Assembly (NCBI GenBank): GCA_016870975.1
Contig: VGAE01000012.1
Location: forward strand, 1-48,208
Reading direction: 5' to 3'
Length of the DNA stretch: 48,208 bases
Source: Actinomycetota bacterium
GTDB taxonomy: Bacteria > Actinomycetota > Actinomycetes > Nanopelagicales > Nanopelagicaceae
Below the pieces are notes generated by a model. It saw nothing but the letters and a program-made list of their open reading frames with translations, was not told where the DNA came from and did no database searches. Shown piece by piece: positions 40,586-48,189 of this stretch; the first letter of the stretch is position 1, and the number at the start of each line of letters is the position of its first letter. A program made the position numbers and the translations under genes.

Positions 40586-41875
40586 CTATTCAGCCTTTAC
40601 TTCAGCAGTTGGCTTAGGGCTCAATTTCGAGAGATCAACGCTCCGTCCAGATGAGTCCTTAATCTTTACTCTCTCAAGTGCAATCGCAAGCGCCTTCGTG
40701 CGAGCAACTTCTGCCATAAGAGCGGTTATCTGGCCTGCCTGAGTCAACTGTTGTGCAAATTGTTCCGGCGTCATTCCATATCTGGAAGCAGTCCGGATCA
40801 AATATTCAGTGAGTTCAGCCTCGGAAACTTGAACCTCTTCGGCTTTGACAATTGCATCCAATAAGAAATCCGCGCGCACCGATCTAGTAACTTGCTCAGT
40901 TACTTCATTTCGATGCGTCTTATCTTCAAGTCGATTCTGTTTCTCAAGATGGTTATGCACCTCATCTTTTAGAAGTTGTTCAGGGACTTGGATTTCAACC
41001 TTATCCAATAAGTATTGAAGGAGTTCGTCGCGAGCCTGAGCTCCTTGTTCCATAGACTTCAATCGAGTCAATCGCTCTTTAGTATCTTTCTTCAATTCTT
41101 CTAGAGTCTCAAACTCGCTTGCTAATTTGGCAAATTCATCATTTAGGTCTGGCAACTCTCGCTTTTTAACGGCTTGAAGGGTTACCGTTACTTCGCCCGT
41201 TTCGCCTTCCTTCATTCCAACTAATTGCGCTGTGAAATTCTTCGATTCTCCCACCTTCATTCCCTCGAGGGCAGTGTCAAGTCCATCAATCATTCGGTTT
41301 GATCCAACCTCATAGGAAATGCCATTCGCACTTCCACCTTCAACTTCTTTACCTTCAATCTTGGCAACTAAATCAATAGTCACGAAGTCGCCAGAAGCTG
41401 AATCTTTTTCAATAGTCACAAGAGTTCCGAAACGGATTCGAAGCGCCTCTACTTGGTCATCGACATCTTTCTCGCTCAATACAACGTCAGGAACCGTTAA
41501 TTCAATTTCGGAAAAGTCCGGAAGTTTAATCTCCGGACGAACATCAACTTCGACCTCAAATTTAACTATTTCGTTGTCCTTTAGCTCTTTGATATCAACA
41601 TTAGGACGACCAACCATGAGAACTTCGTTTTCACGAGCCGCTTGGGAGTAGAACTCGGGAAGCGCGGTATTTATCGCTTCATTTAGAACGGCTCCCCGGC
41701 CAACACGTTGGTCGATTAGTTGTCGTGGAACTTTTCCTTTACGGAAGCCCGGGATAGAAACTTGTTGTGCGAGCCTTTGGTAAGCAGTTGCAACATGTGG
41801 CTCAAGATCTTTGAAATCAAGATCTATAGAAATACGAACTCGAGTCGGTGAAAGAGTTTCAACAGCGCTCTTCAC
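40586..41875 (-). CDS. tig: trigger factor (ribosome-associated chaperone)
   Basis: A 429-residue chaperone and prolyl isomerase at the ribosome exit tunnel. Start chosen at GTG 41875 (KSAVETLSPTRVRI after the initiator), with GAGGAG four bases before it. An in-frame GTG 12 bases upstream lacks such a site. The ribosome-binding signature is GFRKGKVPRQLID near residue 44. The FKBP-like domain spans about residues 155-240 (SGDFVTIDLVAKIEGKEVEG, GMKVGESKNFTAQ). The C-terminal helical arms complete the protein. tRNA-Pro lies 25 bases upstream on the same strand, and clpP1 follows. The tig-clpP1-clpP2-clpX order is classic. Confidence 0.97.
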   Translation of the reverse strand: MKSAVETLSPTRVRISIDLDFKDLEPHVATAYQRLAQQVSIPGFRKGKVPRQLIDQRVGRGAVLNEAINTALPEFYSQAARENEVLMVGRPNVDIKELKDNEIVKFEVEVDVRPEIKLPDFSEIELTVPDVVLSEKDVDDQVEALRIRFGTLVTIEKDSASGDFVTIDLVAKIEGKEVEGGSANGISYEVGSNRMIDGLDTALEGMKVGESKNFTAQLVGMKEGETGEVTVTLQAVKKRELPDLNDEFAKLASEFETLEELKKDTKERLTRLKSMEQGAQARDELLQYLLDKVEIQVPEQLLKDEVHNHLEKQNRLEDKTHRNEVTEQVTRSVRADFLLDAIVKAEEVQVSEAELTEYLIRTASRYGMTPEQFAQQLTQAGQITALMAEVARTKALAIALERVKIKDSSGRSVDLSKLSPKPTAEVKAE

Positions 41876-41900
41876 AAGACTCCTCACATTTTTGAATTAC

Positions 41901-41976
41901 TGGTCGGGGCGGAGGGACTCGAACCCACGGTCTTCTGCTCCCAAAGCAGACGCGCTAGCCACTACGCTACGCCCCG
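41901..41976 (-). tRNA. tRNA-Pro (anticodon UGG)
   Basis: Seventy-six bases including an encoded CCA. The acceptor stem pairs CGGGGCG (41976-41970) with CGCCCCG, followed by discriminator A and CCA. The anticodon stem TCTGC/GCAGA closes the loop TTTGGGA with anticodon TGG (41943-41941). The T loop reads GGTTCGAGTCC. The C1-G72 pair is normal for proline tRNA. It is 25 bases upstream of tig on the same strand, so the tig mRNA may be released by tRNA processing. Confidence 0.96.
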
Positions 41977-42073
41977 CGGCGTAGGTGGCAGAGTCTAGAT
42001 GAAAAATTCACATCTCATTACCTCAGCCGATACCGTATGCCCCTTAGGAAAAAGCCCTAAGTGAGCAAACATT
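41977..42073. promoter_or_regulatory. divergent promoter region between tRNA-Pro and tRNA-Gly
   Basis: Ninety-seven bases that must hold promoters for both outward-facing tRNA genes. On the plus strand a TTCACA and a TACCGT 18 bases later could serve tRNA-Gly. For tRNA-Pro a TAGACT about ten bases upstream of the gene is a possible -10. CTTAGG (42043-42048) and CCTAAG (42056-42061) form a small inverted repeat just before tRNA-Gly. None is strong. Confidence 0.35.
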
Positions 42074-42147
42074 GCGGGTGTAGCTCAATGGTAGAGCTCT
42101 AGCCTTCCAAGCTAGCTATGCGGGTTCGATTCCCGTCACCCGCTCCA
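42074..42147 (+). tRNA. tRNA-Gly (anticodon UCC)
   Basis: Seventy-four bases including an encoded CCA. The acceptor GCGGGTG pairs with CACCCGC, followed by discriminator T and CCA. The D-arm reads TAGCTCAATGGTAGAGCT. The anticodon stem CTAGC/GCTAG closes CTTCCAA with anticodon TCC (42106-42108). The T arm GCGGGTTCGATTCCCGT is canonical. A degenerate gene starts within about 90 bases downstream and a terminator lies at 42657. Confidence 0.97.
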
Positions 42148-42611
42148 GTCTCGAACATAAATAATTACGTAGAAACGCTTCCAATTAGTTGTCCCGAATA
42201 TCCCCCACCTAAACTAATTTTATCTGACTCCGCGATTGCAAAACCAGTTGCGACTGTAACTGCCAAGAAATCGGAAGCAAAAGCAATGAAGAATGCTTAC
42301 TTGAAAGTAGTCACCGACACTTTGGGAATCAGTGAAGCGGATCTGCTTTCAAGAATTAAGGCAGGTGAAAATCCTGCAGCTATTGCCGGAGCAAAGAAGT
42401 ATGCCTTGGTTGGCGCATTTTCACGTTCCGCTCTAAGAATGTTGATAGCGCTTTAGCCGCGGGGCGAATTACCGCTGAACAAGCAACTAAATTGAAAGCC
42501 AATCTCGAGGAACGAATCACCGCTGAGGTGAATCGAGTCAAAGGCCTAGGAAAAATCAAAGGGTTGGATTTCATGGGCGGAAGAGGCCGCGGGAAGGGTC
42601 CTCGTCCGTAA
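42148..42611 (+). pseudogene. decayed small Ala/Lys-rich protein gene (no start, one frameshift) after tRNA-Gly
   Basis: From about 42235 one frame reads AIAKPVATVTAKKSEAKAMK, NAYLKVVTDTLGISEADLLS and KAGENPAAIAGAKKYALVGA, then hits TAG at 42454. A frame offset by one base continues as NVDSALAAGRITAEQATKLK, through ITAEVNRVKGLGKIKG, to TAA 42609-42611. Together these look like one protein with the repeat-like pattern LGISxADLLxxIKAG...AAGRITAxQATxLKANL, common in small secreted actinobacterial proteins. Adding one A at AAGAATG (about 42436-42441) joins them. There is no ATG, GTG or TTG between tRNA-Gly and the conserved part, and no signal peptide. So the 5' end is missing as well. Function of the intact family is unknown to me. 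Confidence 0.65.
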
Positions 42612-42656
42612 CAACTCAAATTCCCAAAAGTTAGGCACTACCTCCTCATAGAGTAA

Positions 42657-42694
42657 GAACCCCCAGTGGAAACACTGGTGGTTCTCCTATTTTT
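42657..42694 (+). terminator. intrinsic terminator before rpiB
   Basis: GAACCCCCAGTG (42657-42668), a GAAA loop, and CACTGGTGGTTC (42673-42684) form a 12-position stem with one C-T mismatch. TCCTA and five Ts (42690-42694) follow. It would end the tRNA-Gly or pseudogene transcript. Confidence 0.85.
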
Positions 42695-42720
42695 CGGTGA
42701 AGTTTTGAGAGAGTGTGCTC

Positions 42721-43176
42721 ATGAAAGTCCATGTAGGAAGCGATCACGCCGGACTCGAATTTAAGAACAAGATAGTTGCCCACTTGAAAGCCAAGGGTCA
42801 TGAAGTTGTCGACCATGGACCTCACGCATTTGACCCGCTAGATGACTATCCCGTCTTCTGTTTCCCTGCCGCTGAAGCAGTTGGAAAAGAGCCCGGTTCT
42901 TTTGGAGTCGTTTTGGGAGGCTCCGGCAATGGCGAGCAGATGGTCGCAAATAAAGTTAAAGGAGTTAGAGCCGCTTTGGTCTGGAGTGTCGAAATCGCAA
43001 AGCTAGCCAGAACACATAACGATGCAAATGTAATCTCGCTAGGCGGACGTATGCATGACGAAACTTTATGCCTTGAGATGGTTGATGTATTTCTAAATAC
43101 CCCATTTAGCAACGATGAACGTCATATCCGTAGGATTGGAATGATTTCGAAGTACGAGAAAGATGGATCTCTTTAA
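42721..43176 (+). CDS. rpiB: ribose-5-phosphate isomerase B
   Basis: A 151-residue sugar isomerase of the non-oxidative pentose phosphate pathway. The start is ATG 42721 (MKVHVGSDHAGLEFK). The frame also contains GTG two codons earlier. Motifs are VGSDHAG, DYPVFCFPAAEAV, and GVVLGGSGNGEQMVANKVKG. The latter has Ser-Gly-Asn-Gly-Glu in place of the Cys-based site of E. coli RpiB, as in mycobacterial RpiB where a Glu acts as the base. VISLGGRMHDETL is also present. It is convergent with trmB, and the two stops share TTAA at 43173-43176. Confidence 0.95.
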   Translation: MKVHVGSDHAGLEFKNKIVAHLKAKGHEVVDHGPHAFDPLDDYPVFCFPAAEAVGKEPGSFGVVLGGSGNGEQMVANKVKGVRAALVWSVEIAKLARTHNDANVISLGGRMHDETLCLEMVDVFLNTPFSNDERHIRRIGMISKYEKDGSL

Positions 43177-43865
43177 CGTTTCCGATAATGGAAATCTGAA
43201 ACGATGTGTTCTTTTGAAATTCCTTTACCTTCAAATTTAGTGACTGGACGCCGATCTGGTCGCCTAACAGCCCCTCCTTCAAAATCTGGATTTGCGGCAA
43301 AGTTGCGTCCAATTTCTTGCGCGTAAGGCAGCCAATCTGTTGCAATAGATATCTCTCCTCCATGCTTTAGCTTTCTACTTAACAACGAGATAAAAGGGGG
43401 CTGCAGAAGTCGCCTTTTATTCTGTTTTCTCTTATGCCAAGGATCGGGAAAGAAGATATGGAAGCCATCAATTAGATTGTCATCTACATGATTTAGCACA
43501 TCCAAAATATCAGCATTTATAATTCGTAAGTTTCTAATAGAAAGTTCTTCGGCTCGAATAATTAGAGCACCGATTCCGGGACGATGAACTTCGATGGCGA
43601 CGTAACCTATCTCTGGATTTGCGGCAGCAATTTTTGCGGTTGCTTCACCCATTCCGCTTCCGATTTCAAAAATAACTCTCTTAGGCTTAAAAGAATAGAA
43701 AATATCTCTCGGATCGATTTTGCCCTGTAGCGGTATCTCATATCTATTCCAATGATTGGCGAGCGCCTCAGCCTGAGCTCTTGTCATACGATCCCCGCGA
43801 AGTCGAAAGCTCCTTAATCGAAATGTAGATGGGCTCTGACTTTCCATAGTGGCAAATATTCTCAT
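43173..43865 (-). CDS. trmB: tRNA (guanine-46-N7)-methyltransferase
   Basis: A 230-residue SAM-dependent enzyme making m7G46 in tRNA variable loops. The SAM-binding motif is EIGSGMGEATAKIAAANPE near residue 66. YVAIEVHRPGIGALI and the catalytic-site FFPDPWHKRKQNKRRL follow. The C-terminal TKFEGKGISKEHIVSDFHY is the family end. Start is ATG 43865 or the in-frame ATG 43847; neither shows a good ribosome binding site. It is divergent from pepN with an extremely short spacer (5' ends 17 bases apart), so their promoters must overlap each other's coding or leader regions. Confidence 0.94.
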   Translation of the reverse strand: MRIFATMESQSPSTFRLRSFRLRGDRMTRAQAEALANHWNRYEIPLQGKIDPRDIFYSFKPKRVIFEIGSGMGEATAKIAAANPEIGYVAIEVHRPGIGALIIRAEELSIRNLRIINADILDVLNHVDDNLIDGFHIFFPDPWHKRKQNKRRLLQPPFISLLSRKLKHGGEISIATDWLPYAQEIGRNFAANPDFEGGAVRRPDRRPVTKFEGKGISKEHIVSDFHYRKR

Positions 43866-43882
43866 TATGGTTGGATGAGCGC

Positions 43883-46423
43883 ATGCCAGGTAACAATCTC
43901 TCCCGCGCTGAAGCCTTCGAGCGCTCTAACCTACTTAAGGTAGATAACTACCAAGTGACTATTGATGTCACAAAGGGTAGCGAAACGTTTTACGCAAAGT
44001 CGATAGTGAAGTTCCGCTGCAACCAACCGGGCGCTTCTACCTTTATTGATACCGTTGGGAAAAAACTGATTTCGGCGACTTTGAACGGGGCTTCTATTCC
44101 AGATTCAAAATTTACAGGCCAATCTCTTCAATTAGATGAATTGAAATCTGAGAATGAACTAATTATTGAGATAGAGGCCGTTTACTCAAAAACGGGCGAA
44201 GGTCTGCAGCGTTCGGTTGATCCGGTTGATAATGAGGTCTATCTCTACTCTCAAGGTGAAACTGCATTTATTAGAAATATGTACCCCTGCTTCGATCAAC
44301 CAGACCTAAAGGCAACGTTCGATTTTAAGGTTATCGCGCCGTCCCATTGGCAGGTAATTTCAAATAATCCGGTCAAAAGTTCTCTTGAATCCAGAGACAC
44401 AAAAACTTGGGAGTTCACTACAACTCCGATTATGTCTACCTACATAACTGCCGTGGTAGCCGGACCTTACGCACATGTTCAAGACGAGTACAAAGGCGCA
44501 AAGAGAATTCCATTAGGTATTTACTGTAGAAAATCACTTTTTCAGCACTTGGATGCTGACGAGATTTTCTTGATTACAAAGCAGGGCTTTGAATACTTCG
44601 AGAAGGTTTTCGGTCTCGCCTATGCGTTCGATAAATATGATCAAATTGCTGTTGTAGATTTCAACTGGGGAGCGATGGAGAACGCGGGTTGCGTGACTTT
44701 CCGAGAGGAATTGTTGGTTTTCCGCTCCAAAGTTACGGAGCGCATGTACAACGCGCGGGCAAACACAATTCTTCATGAGATGGCTCATATGTGGTTTGGA
44801 AACCTAGTAACTATGAAATGGTGGGATGACCTCTGGCTCAATGAATCTTTTGCTGAATGGTCCTCATATCTAGCGCTTGTAGAAGCCACCAAGTTCACGA
44901 ATTCTTGGGCTGGATTTAATGCAGAGAGAAAGAACTGGGCATATCGCCAAGACCAACTCACATCCACTCATCCAATCGCTACCGATATGGTCGATATTGA
45001 AACCGTAAAGGCTAATTTTGATGGCATCACGTATGCGAAGGGCGCATCTGTTTTACAGCAACTGGTTGCTTATGTTGGTCGAGAGAATTTCATTTCAGGT
45101 CTGCAGACCTACTTTGCAAAGCATGCCTATCGGAACACGAAATTGAAGGATTTATTGGGAGAACTGGAAAAGACCAGCGGTCGTCGACTTGATCCATGGG
45201 TTGCTACCTGGTTAAAGACTTCAGGGGTAAATACACTTAGACCTGTCATCAAATTAACCGGTGACAAATATGATTCAGTTTCAATAAAGCAAGAGCCGCC
45301 AACTATTCCAGTTGGTTCGAGAGACCTTAGACCTCATCGTATGGCAGTTGCTCTCTATGATTTGAATAATTACAAATTCGAATTACGTAAGTCGATAGAG
45401 ATAGATGTTTCTGGTGAACTAACACAAGTACCTGAATTCTCCGGTGAACCCGTAGCAGATTTATTGCTGATTAACGATCGTGACTTAACTTTTGCAAAAA
45501 TTCGATTTGATGAAAAATCTGTCGAATCGCTCAAACGCAATCTAGGAAAGTTAAATGATGGTCTCACTCGCGCTCTCTGCTGGTCCGCATCGTGGGACAT
45601 GCTGCGCGATGCCGAGCTATCTCCATCAGATTATGTAGATATTGCGATCGCAGGACTCCCGGGTGAGAACGACGTCACAACAATTTCTGCAATCGGAACC
45701 CAACTTCATTCGACAATCGAGGTTTATGCCTCGCCAAAAAATCGAGATGTATTACGAGAAAAAATATCTACAGCTATTGAGAAGCTACTTGATAAGGCAA
45801 GCGCCGGAAGTGATCTGCAACTGCAGTACGCAAGAATTTTCTCCTCACTTGCTCACACTCCGCAACAAGGTTTAAGAGTTAGAGAGCTACTCGAAGGAAA
45901 GTTAACTGGTTTGGTTATCGACGCAGACTTACGTTGGCATCTACTGCTCTCTCTCGTTGAACGGGGCATAGCTTCAAGAGCAGAAGTTGACGATGAATTG
46001 AATCGAGACAATACGCTCACTGGCCAACTCGCGCACGAACGCTGTCTTGCATCATTCCCAGACATCTCTGCGAAAGAAGCAGCTTTTACTAAAGCTACTG
46101 AGAATTTTGAGATAACAAATTGGATGAGGCTCTCGGCCCTGCAAGGATTTGCTCGACCATTACATAGGGACCTACATGAAAAGTTTATCGATCGCTACTT
46201 TGCCTTGATTCTCGACATCTACAACACCAAGTCTTATGAAGAATCTTCAAGCATCATAGATATTCTGTTCCCAAATTATGTTGCTACCAAAGAAACTTTG
46301 GCAAAAACAGTAAATTGGCTAGAAGGTCCAGGAAAAGATGCCCATCCCACATTACGAAGGCATCTAATTGAATCTAAAGATGCTCTGGAGCGAGCTTTGA
46401 GGGTTCAGGCGATTGACCGCTAA
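43883..46423 (+). CDS. pepN: aminopeptidase N (M1 family zinc metallopeptidase)
   Basis: An 846-residue cytosolic peptidase that trims N-terminal residues. Start chosen at ATG 43883 (MPGNNLSRAEAFERSNLL), which matches actinobacterial PepN. A TTG four codons upstream is in frame. The substrate-binding exopeptidase motif GAMENAG lies near residue 262. The zinc site is TILHEMAHMWFG followed by the third ligand Glu in LWLNESFAEW (HExxH-x18-E). The ERAP1-like C-terminal helical domain extends from about residue 500 to the end. It converges on a small membrane protein gene, with one base between stops. Clustering with rpiB, the HNH gene and glbO is as in mycobacteria. Confidence 0.96.
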   Translation: MPGNNLSRAEAFERSNLLKVDNYQVTIDVTKGSETFYAKSIVKFRCNQPGASTFIDTVGKKLISATLNGASIPDSKFTGQSLQLDELKSENELIIEIEAVYSKTGEGLQRSVDPVDNEVYLYSQGETAFIRNMYPCFDQPDLKATFDFKVIAPSHWQVISNNPVKSSLESRDTKTWEFTTTPIMSTYITAVVAGPYAHVQDEYKGAKRIPLGIYCRKSLFQHLDADEIFLITKQGFEYFEKVFGLAYAFDKYDQIAVVDFNWGAMENAGCVTFREELLVFRSKVTERMYNARANTILHEMAHMWFGNLVTMKWWDDLWLNESFAEWSSYLALVEATKFTNSWAGFNAERKNWAYRQDQLTSTHPIATDMVDIETVKANFDGITYAKGASVLQQLVAYVGRENFISGLQTYFAKHAYRNTKLKDLLGELEKTSGRRLDPWVATWLKTSGVNTLRPVIKLTGDKYDSVSIKQEPPTIPVGSRDLRPHRMAVALYDLNNYKFELRKSIEIDVSGELTQVPEFSGEPVADLLLINDRDLTFAKIRFDEKSVESLKRNLGKLNDGLTRALCWSASWDMLRDAELSPSDYVDIAIAGLPGENDVTTISAIGTQLHSTIEVYASPKNRDVLREKISTAIEKLLDKASAGSDLQLQYARIFSSLAHTPQQGLRVRELLEGKLTGLVIDADLRWHLLLSLVERGIASRAEVDDELNRDNTLTGQLAHERCLASFPDISAKEAAFTKATENFEITNWMRLSALQGFARPLHRDLHEKFIDRYFALILDIYNTKSYEESSSIIDILFPNYVATKETLAKTVNWLEGPGKDAHPTLRRHLIESKDALERALRVQAIDR

Positions 46424-46424
46424 G

Positions 46425-46619
46425 TTATTCAGGAATTTGAGTCAGTAGTTCAGGTTTAGCTTTTCGTTTCTTTGCCTTAGTTAAATTCTCGCCAGCTACC
46501 ACCAAAAGCCAGACAACTAAGAAAATAGTAACCGGGACTACGAAGAACCAAATCACTCCATTCAAAAACGGAAGTGGATCTCCGGGCAATGAACCATCTT
46601 CACTGAGCGCAAGATTCAT
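46425..46619 (-). CDS. small single-pass membrane protein
   Basis: A 64-residue frame from ATG 46619 (MNLALSEDGSLPGDPLPFLN). One strong membrane segment covers about residues 20-41 (GVIWFFVVPVTIFLVVWLLV). A basic cytoplasmic tail follows (TKAKKRKAKPELL). This topology suggests Nout-Cin. It starts ten bases after the HNH gene stop and ends one base from the convergent pepN stop, so it is almost certainly co-transcribed with the HNH gene. The frame is open to 46655, but that would overlap the HNH gene. I do not recognise a family; no function can be assigned. Confidence 0.7.
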   Translation of the reverse strand: MNLALSEDGSLPGDPLPFLNGVIWFFVVPVTIFLVVWLLVVAGENLTKAKKRKAKPELLTQIPE

Positions 46620-46629
46620 GGAGAAAAGT

Positions 46630-47157
46630 CTATGCAGTTGCGGCAGCCACGCCAAATGGTTCTAGATACGGAACCCAGCGAGAATCTGCTCTGCCAGTTC
46701 CAAGAATTCGCCAGGCAGCGCCAACTGGTTCTCGAGGAATTGATCTCAATCTCCAACCTAATTCTTTAAGTGTTCTATCCGCTTTTAAATGATTACATTT
46801 ATGGCAAGCGCTAACAACGTTATCCCATGTGTGATCGCCACCCCGACTCTTGGGAAGAACATGATCGATTGATGTAGCTGCCCCTGCGCAATAAACACAC
46901 CGACCACCATCACGAGCAAATATTGCTCTTCGAGATAACGGGACTGTATGACGGTAAGGGATTTTCACAAATTTATGGAGTCGAATTACTGCGGGTAACG
47001 AAAGTGAACCTGTTGCATATCGAAACTCGATTCCCGAATCTTCAACCATGGTCGCGCGATGATTTAAAACTAAGATGAGTGCGCGTCTATCAGAAACGAC
47101 ACCCAGTGGCTCATAGGTGGCGTTTAGAATTAAAGTCCTTCTCGTCATCACCGACAT
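46630..47157 (-). CDS. HNH endonuclease family protein
   Basis: A 175-residue protein from ATG 47157 (MSVMTRRTLILNATYEPLGV); ATG 47148 is an alternative. AAGGGG lies ten bases upstream of the first. The C-terminal half holds an HNH fold: CVYCAGAATSIDHVLPKSRG, then DNVVSACHKCNHLKADRTL. It has two CxxC zinc pairs and the catalytic His in DHV. The N-terminal domain (LILNATYEPLGVVSDRRALI) and the end GTGRADSRWVPYLEPFG match a conserved actinobacterial family next to pepN and glbO. Its conservation and lack of mobile-element context suggest a housekeeping nuclease rather than a homing enzyme. The substrate is unknown. Confidence 0.9.
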   Translation of the reverse strand: MSVMTRRTLILNATYEPLGVVSDRRALILVLNHRATMVEDSGIEFRYATGSLSLPAVIRLHKFVKIPYRHTVPLSRRAIFARDGGRCVYCAGAATSIDHVLPKSRGGDHTWDNVVSACHKCNHLKADRTLKELGWRLRSIPREPVGAAWRILGTGRADSRWVPYLEPFGVAAATA

Positions 47158-47252
47158 TTTGTCTAAACCCCTTAATCCAACGCGTGGCTCGCGCCGAGGA
47201 GGAAATCCTGCCCGAACTCCGGCCAAATTGTGGGGAATTAAGGTCAATTTCT

Positions 47253-47258
47253 TATAAA
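47253..47258 (+). promoter_or_regulatory. -10 box of the mscS-like gene
   Basis: TATAAA lies 11 bases before ATG 47270, with no good ribosome binding site in between. This points to a near-leaderless transcript. A matching -35 is unclear; a TTGTGG lies 19 bases upstream. Confidence 0.4.
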
Positions 47259-47269
47259 GTCCGTCTCAG

Positions 47270-47830
47270 ATGGAGCTTGATTTGAGCGCGCAGGAACTCT
47301 TGGACTGGTTCCTCGGTGCTCCCGTTCGAATTATCGTCGTACTCGTAATCGCCCTAGTGGTTCAAAGAATTGCTTCACGTGCCATTATTCGCACTTTGGG
47401 CAAGGTTGCTAAAGCCGATTTCATCCCAGGTGAGCGAACCCAAGGCAACCGGCAACGGGAACGGGCAAGGACTGCCGCAACAGTTCTATCGAGTTCATCA
47501 AAGGCGCTGATTGGCCTTATTGCTGGTGCGATGATTCTTGGTGAAATGGGAGTTGACTTAGGACCACTTGTTGCCTCCGCAGGTGTTGTTGGTTTTGCAG
47601 TTGGCTTGGGTGCGCAAACAATTATTAGAGACGTTTTCTCGGGAATCATTATGTTAATTGAAGATCAATATGGGGTCGGTGATCGGGTTGATGTTCTTGA
47701 AGTTAAAGGACGAGTTGAAACTGTAGGATTGAGAATCACCACCATAAGAGATCGAGCCGGAACGCTCTGGTACTTAAGAAATGGCGAAATACTAAAAGTT
47801 GGAAATCTCTCTCAAAAACGGCGCGGTTGA
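47270..47830 (+). CDS. short MscS-family mechanosensitive channel
   Basis: A 186-residue membrane protein. A first hydrophobic helix covers about residues 18-36 ([20 protein letters not shown]). A second is near 75-90 ([20 protein letters not shown]). The pore-lining helix is [20 protein letters not shown] with the Gly/Ala pattern of MscS TM3. The beta domain follows ([51 protein letters not shown]). It stops right after the beta domain, so the alpha/beta cytoplasmic cage of E. coli MscS (286 residues) is absent. It overlaps the convergent glbO gene by 19 bases. It is likely an osmotic safety valve, though gating may differ. Confidence 0.88.
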   Translation: MELDLSAQELLDWFLGAPVRIIVVLVIALVVQRIASRAIIRTLGKVAKADFIPGERTQGNRQRERARTAATVLSSSSKALIGLIAGAMILGEMGVDLGPLVASAGVVGFAVGLGAQTIIRDVFSGIIMLIEDQYGVGDRVDVLEVKGRVETVGLRITTIRDRAGTLWYLRNGEILKVGNLSQKRRG

Positions 47831-48189
47831 TTAACCATTGAATTTGCAGCCATAACCAAATATTCCCAAAGTTCATTTTTTAATTCGGTGCCAATCTCAA
47901 GCTCATCAACTGCTGACTTCATATTTCTCAGCCAGGCATCACGCTCCGCTTCGCCAATTTCAAAATTAGCATGGCGCATTCTTAATCTGGGGTGACCCCT
48001 CTGCTCACTATAAGTTGTGGAACCTCCCCAATATTGCTCCAAGAACATCAATAATCTCTCAGCCCCTCCCTCTAAATCCTCCTCTGGATACATTGGACGA
48101 AGTACTGGGTCGACACTCACCAGCGCATAGAAATGCGATACCAATTTTTCGAAAGTTTTCCTTCCGCCCATTTCTTGGTATTTACTCAC
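47812..48189 (-). CDS. glbO: group II truncated hemoglobin (GlbO type)
   Basis: A 125-residue heme protein of the TrHb2 family, thought to handle oxygen, NO or peroxides. The opening [20 protein letters not shown] holds the glycine motif and the B10 Tyr. [20 protein letters not shown] and [20 protein letters not shown] follow, including the CD1/E-helix region and the distal-side residues. [17 protein letters not shown] contains the proximal F8 His in MRHANF and the G8 Trp in DAWL. The GTG start is preceded by GAGG five bases upstream. It overlaps the end of another frame as GTGA, and overlaps mscS at its 3' end. Confidence 0.94.
   Translation of the reverse strand: MSKYQEMGGRKTFEKLVSHFYALVSVDPVLRPMYPEEDLEGGAERLLMFLEQYWGGSTTYSEQRGHPRLRMRHANFEIGEAERDAWLRNMKSAVDELEIGTELKNELWEYLVMAANSMVNQPRRF

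Noticed and set aside
42400-42441. Programmed -1 frameshift in the gene after tRNA-Gly
   Set aside because: No X-XXY-YYZ slippery heptamer with a downstream structure was found, and the gene also lacks a start codon. Decay or sequencing error is simpler.
42118-42456. Open frame beginning MRVRFPSPAP inside tRNA-Gly
   Set aside because: The first residues are a translation of the tRNA T-arm and CCA, a familiar artefact. Only the later part resembles a protein, and it is treated as a pseudogene.
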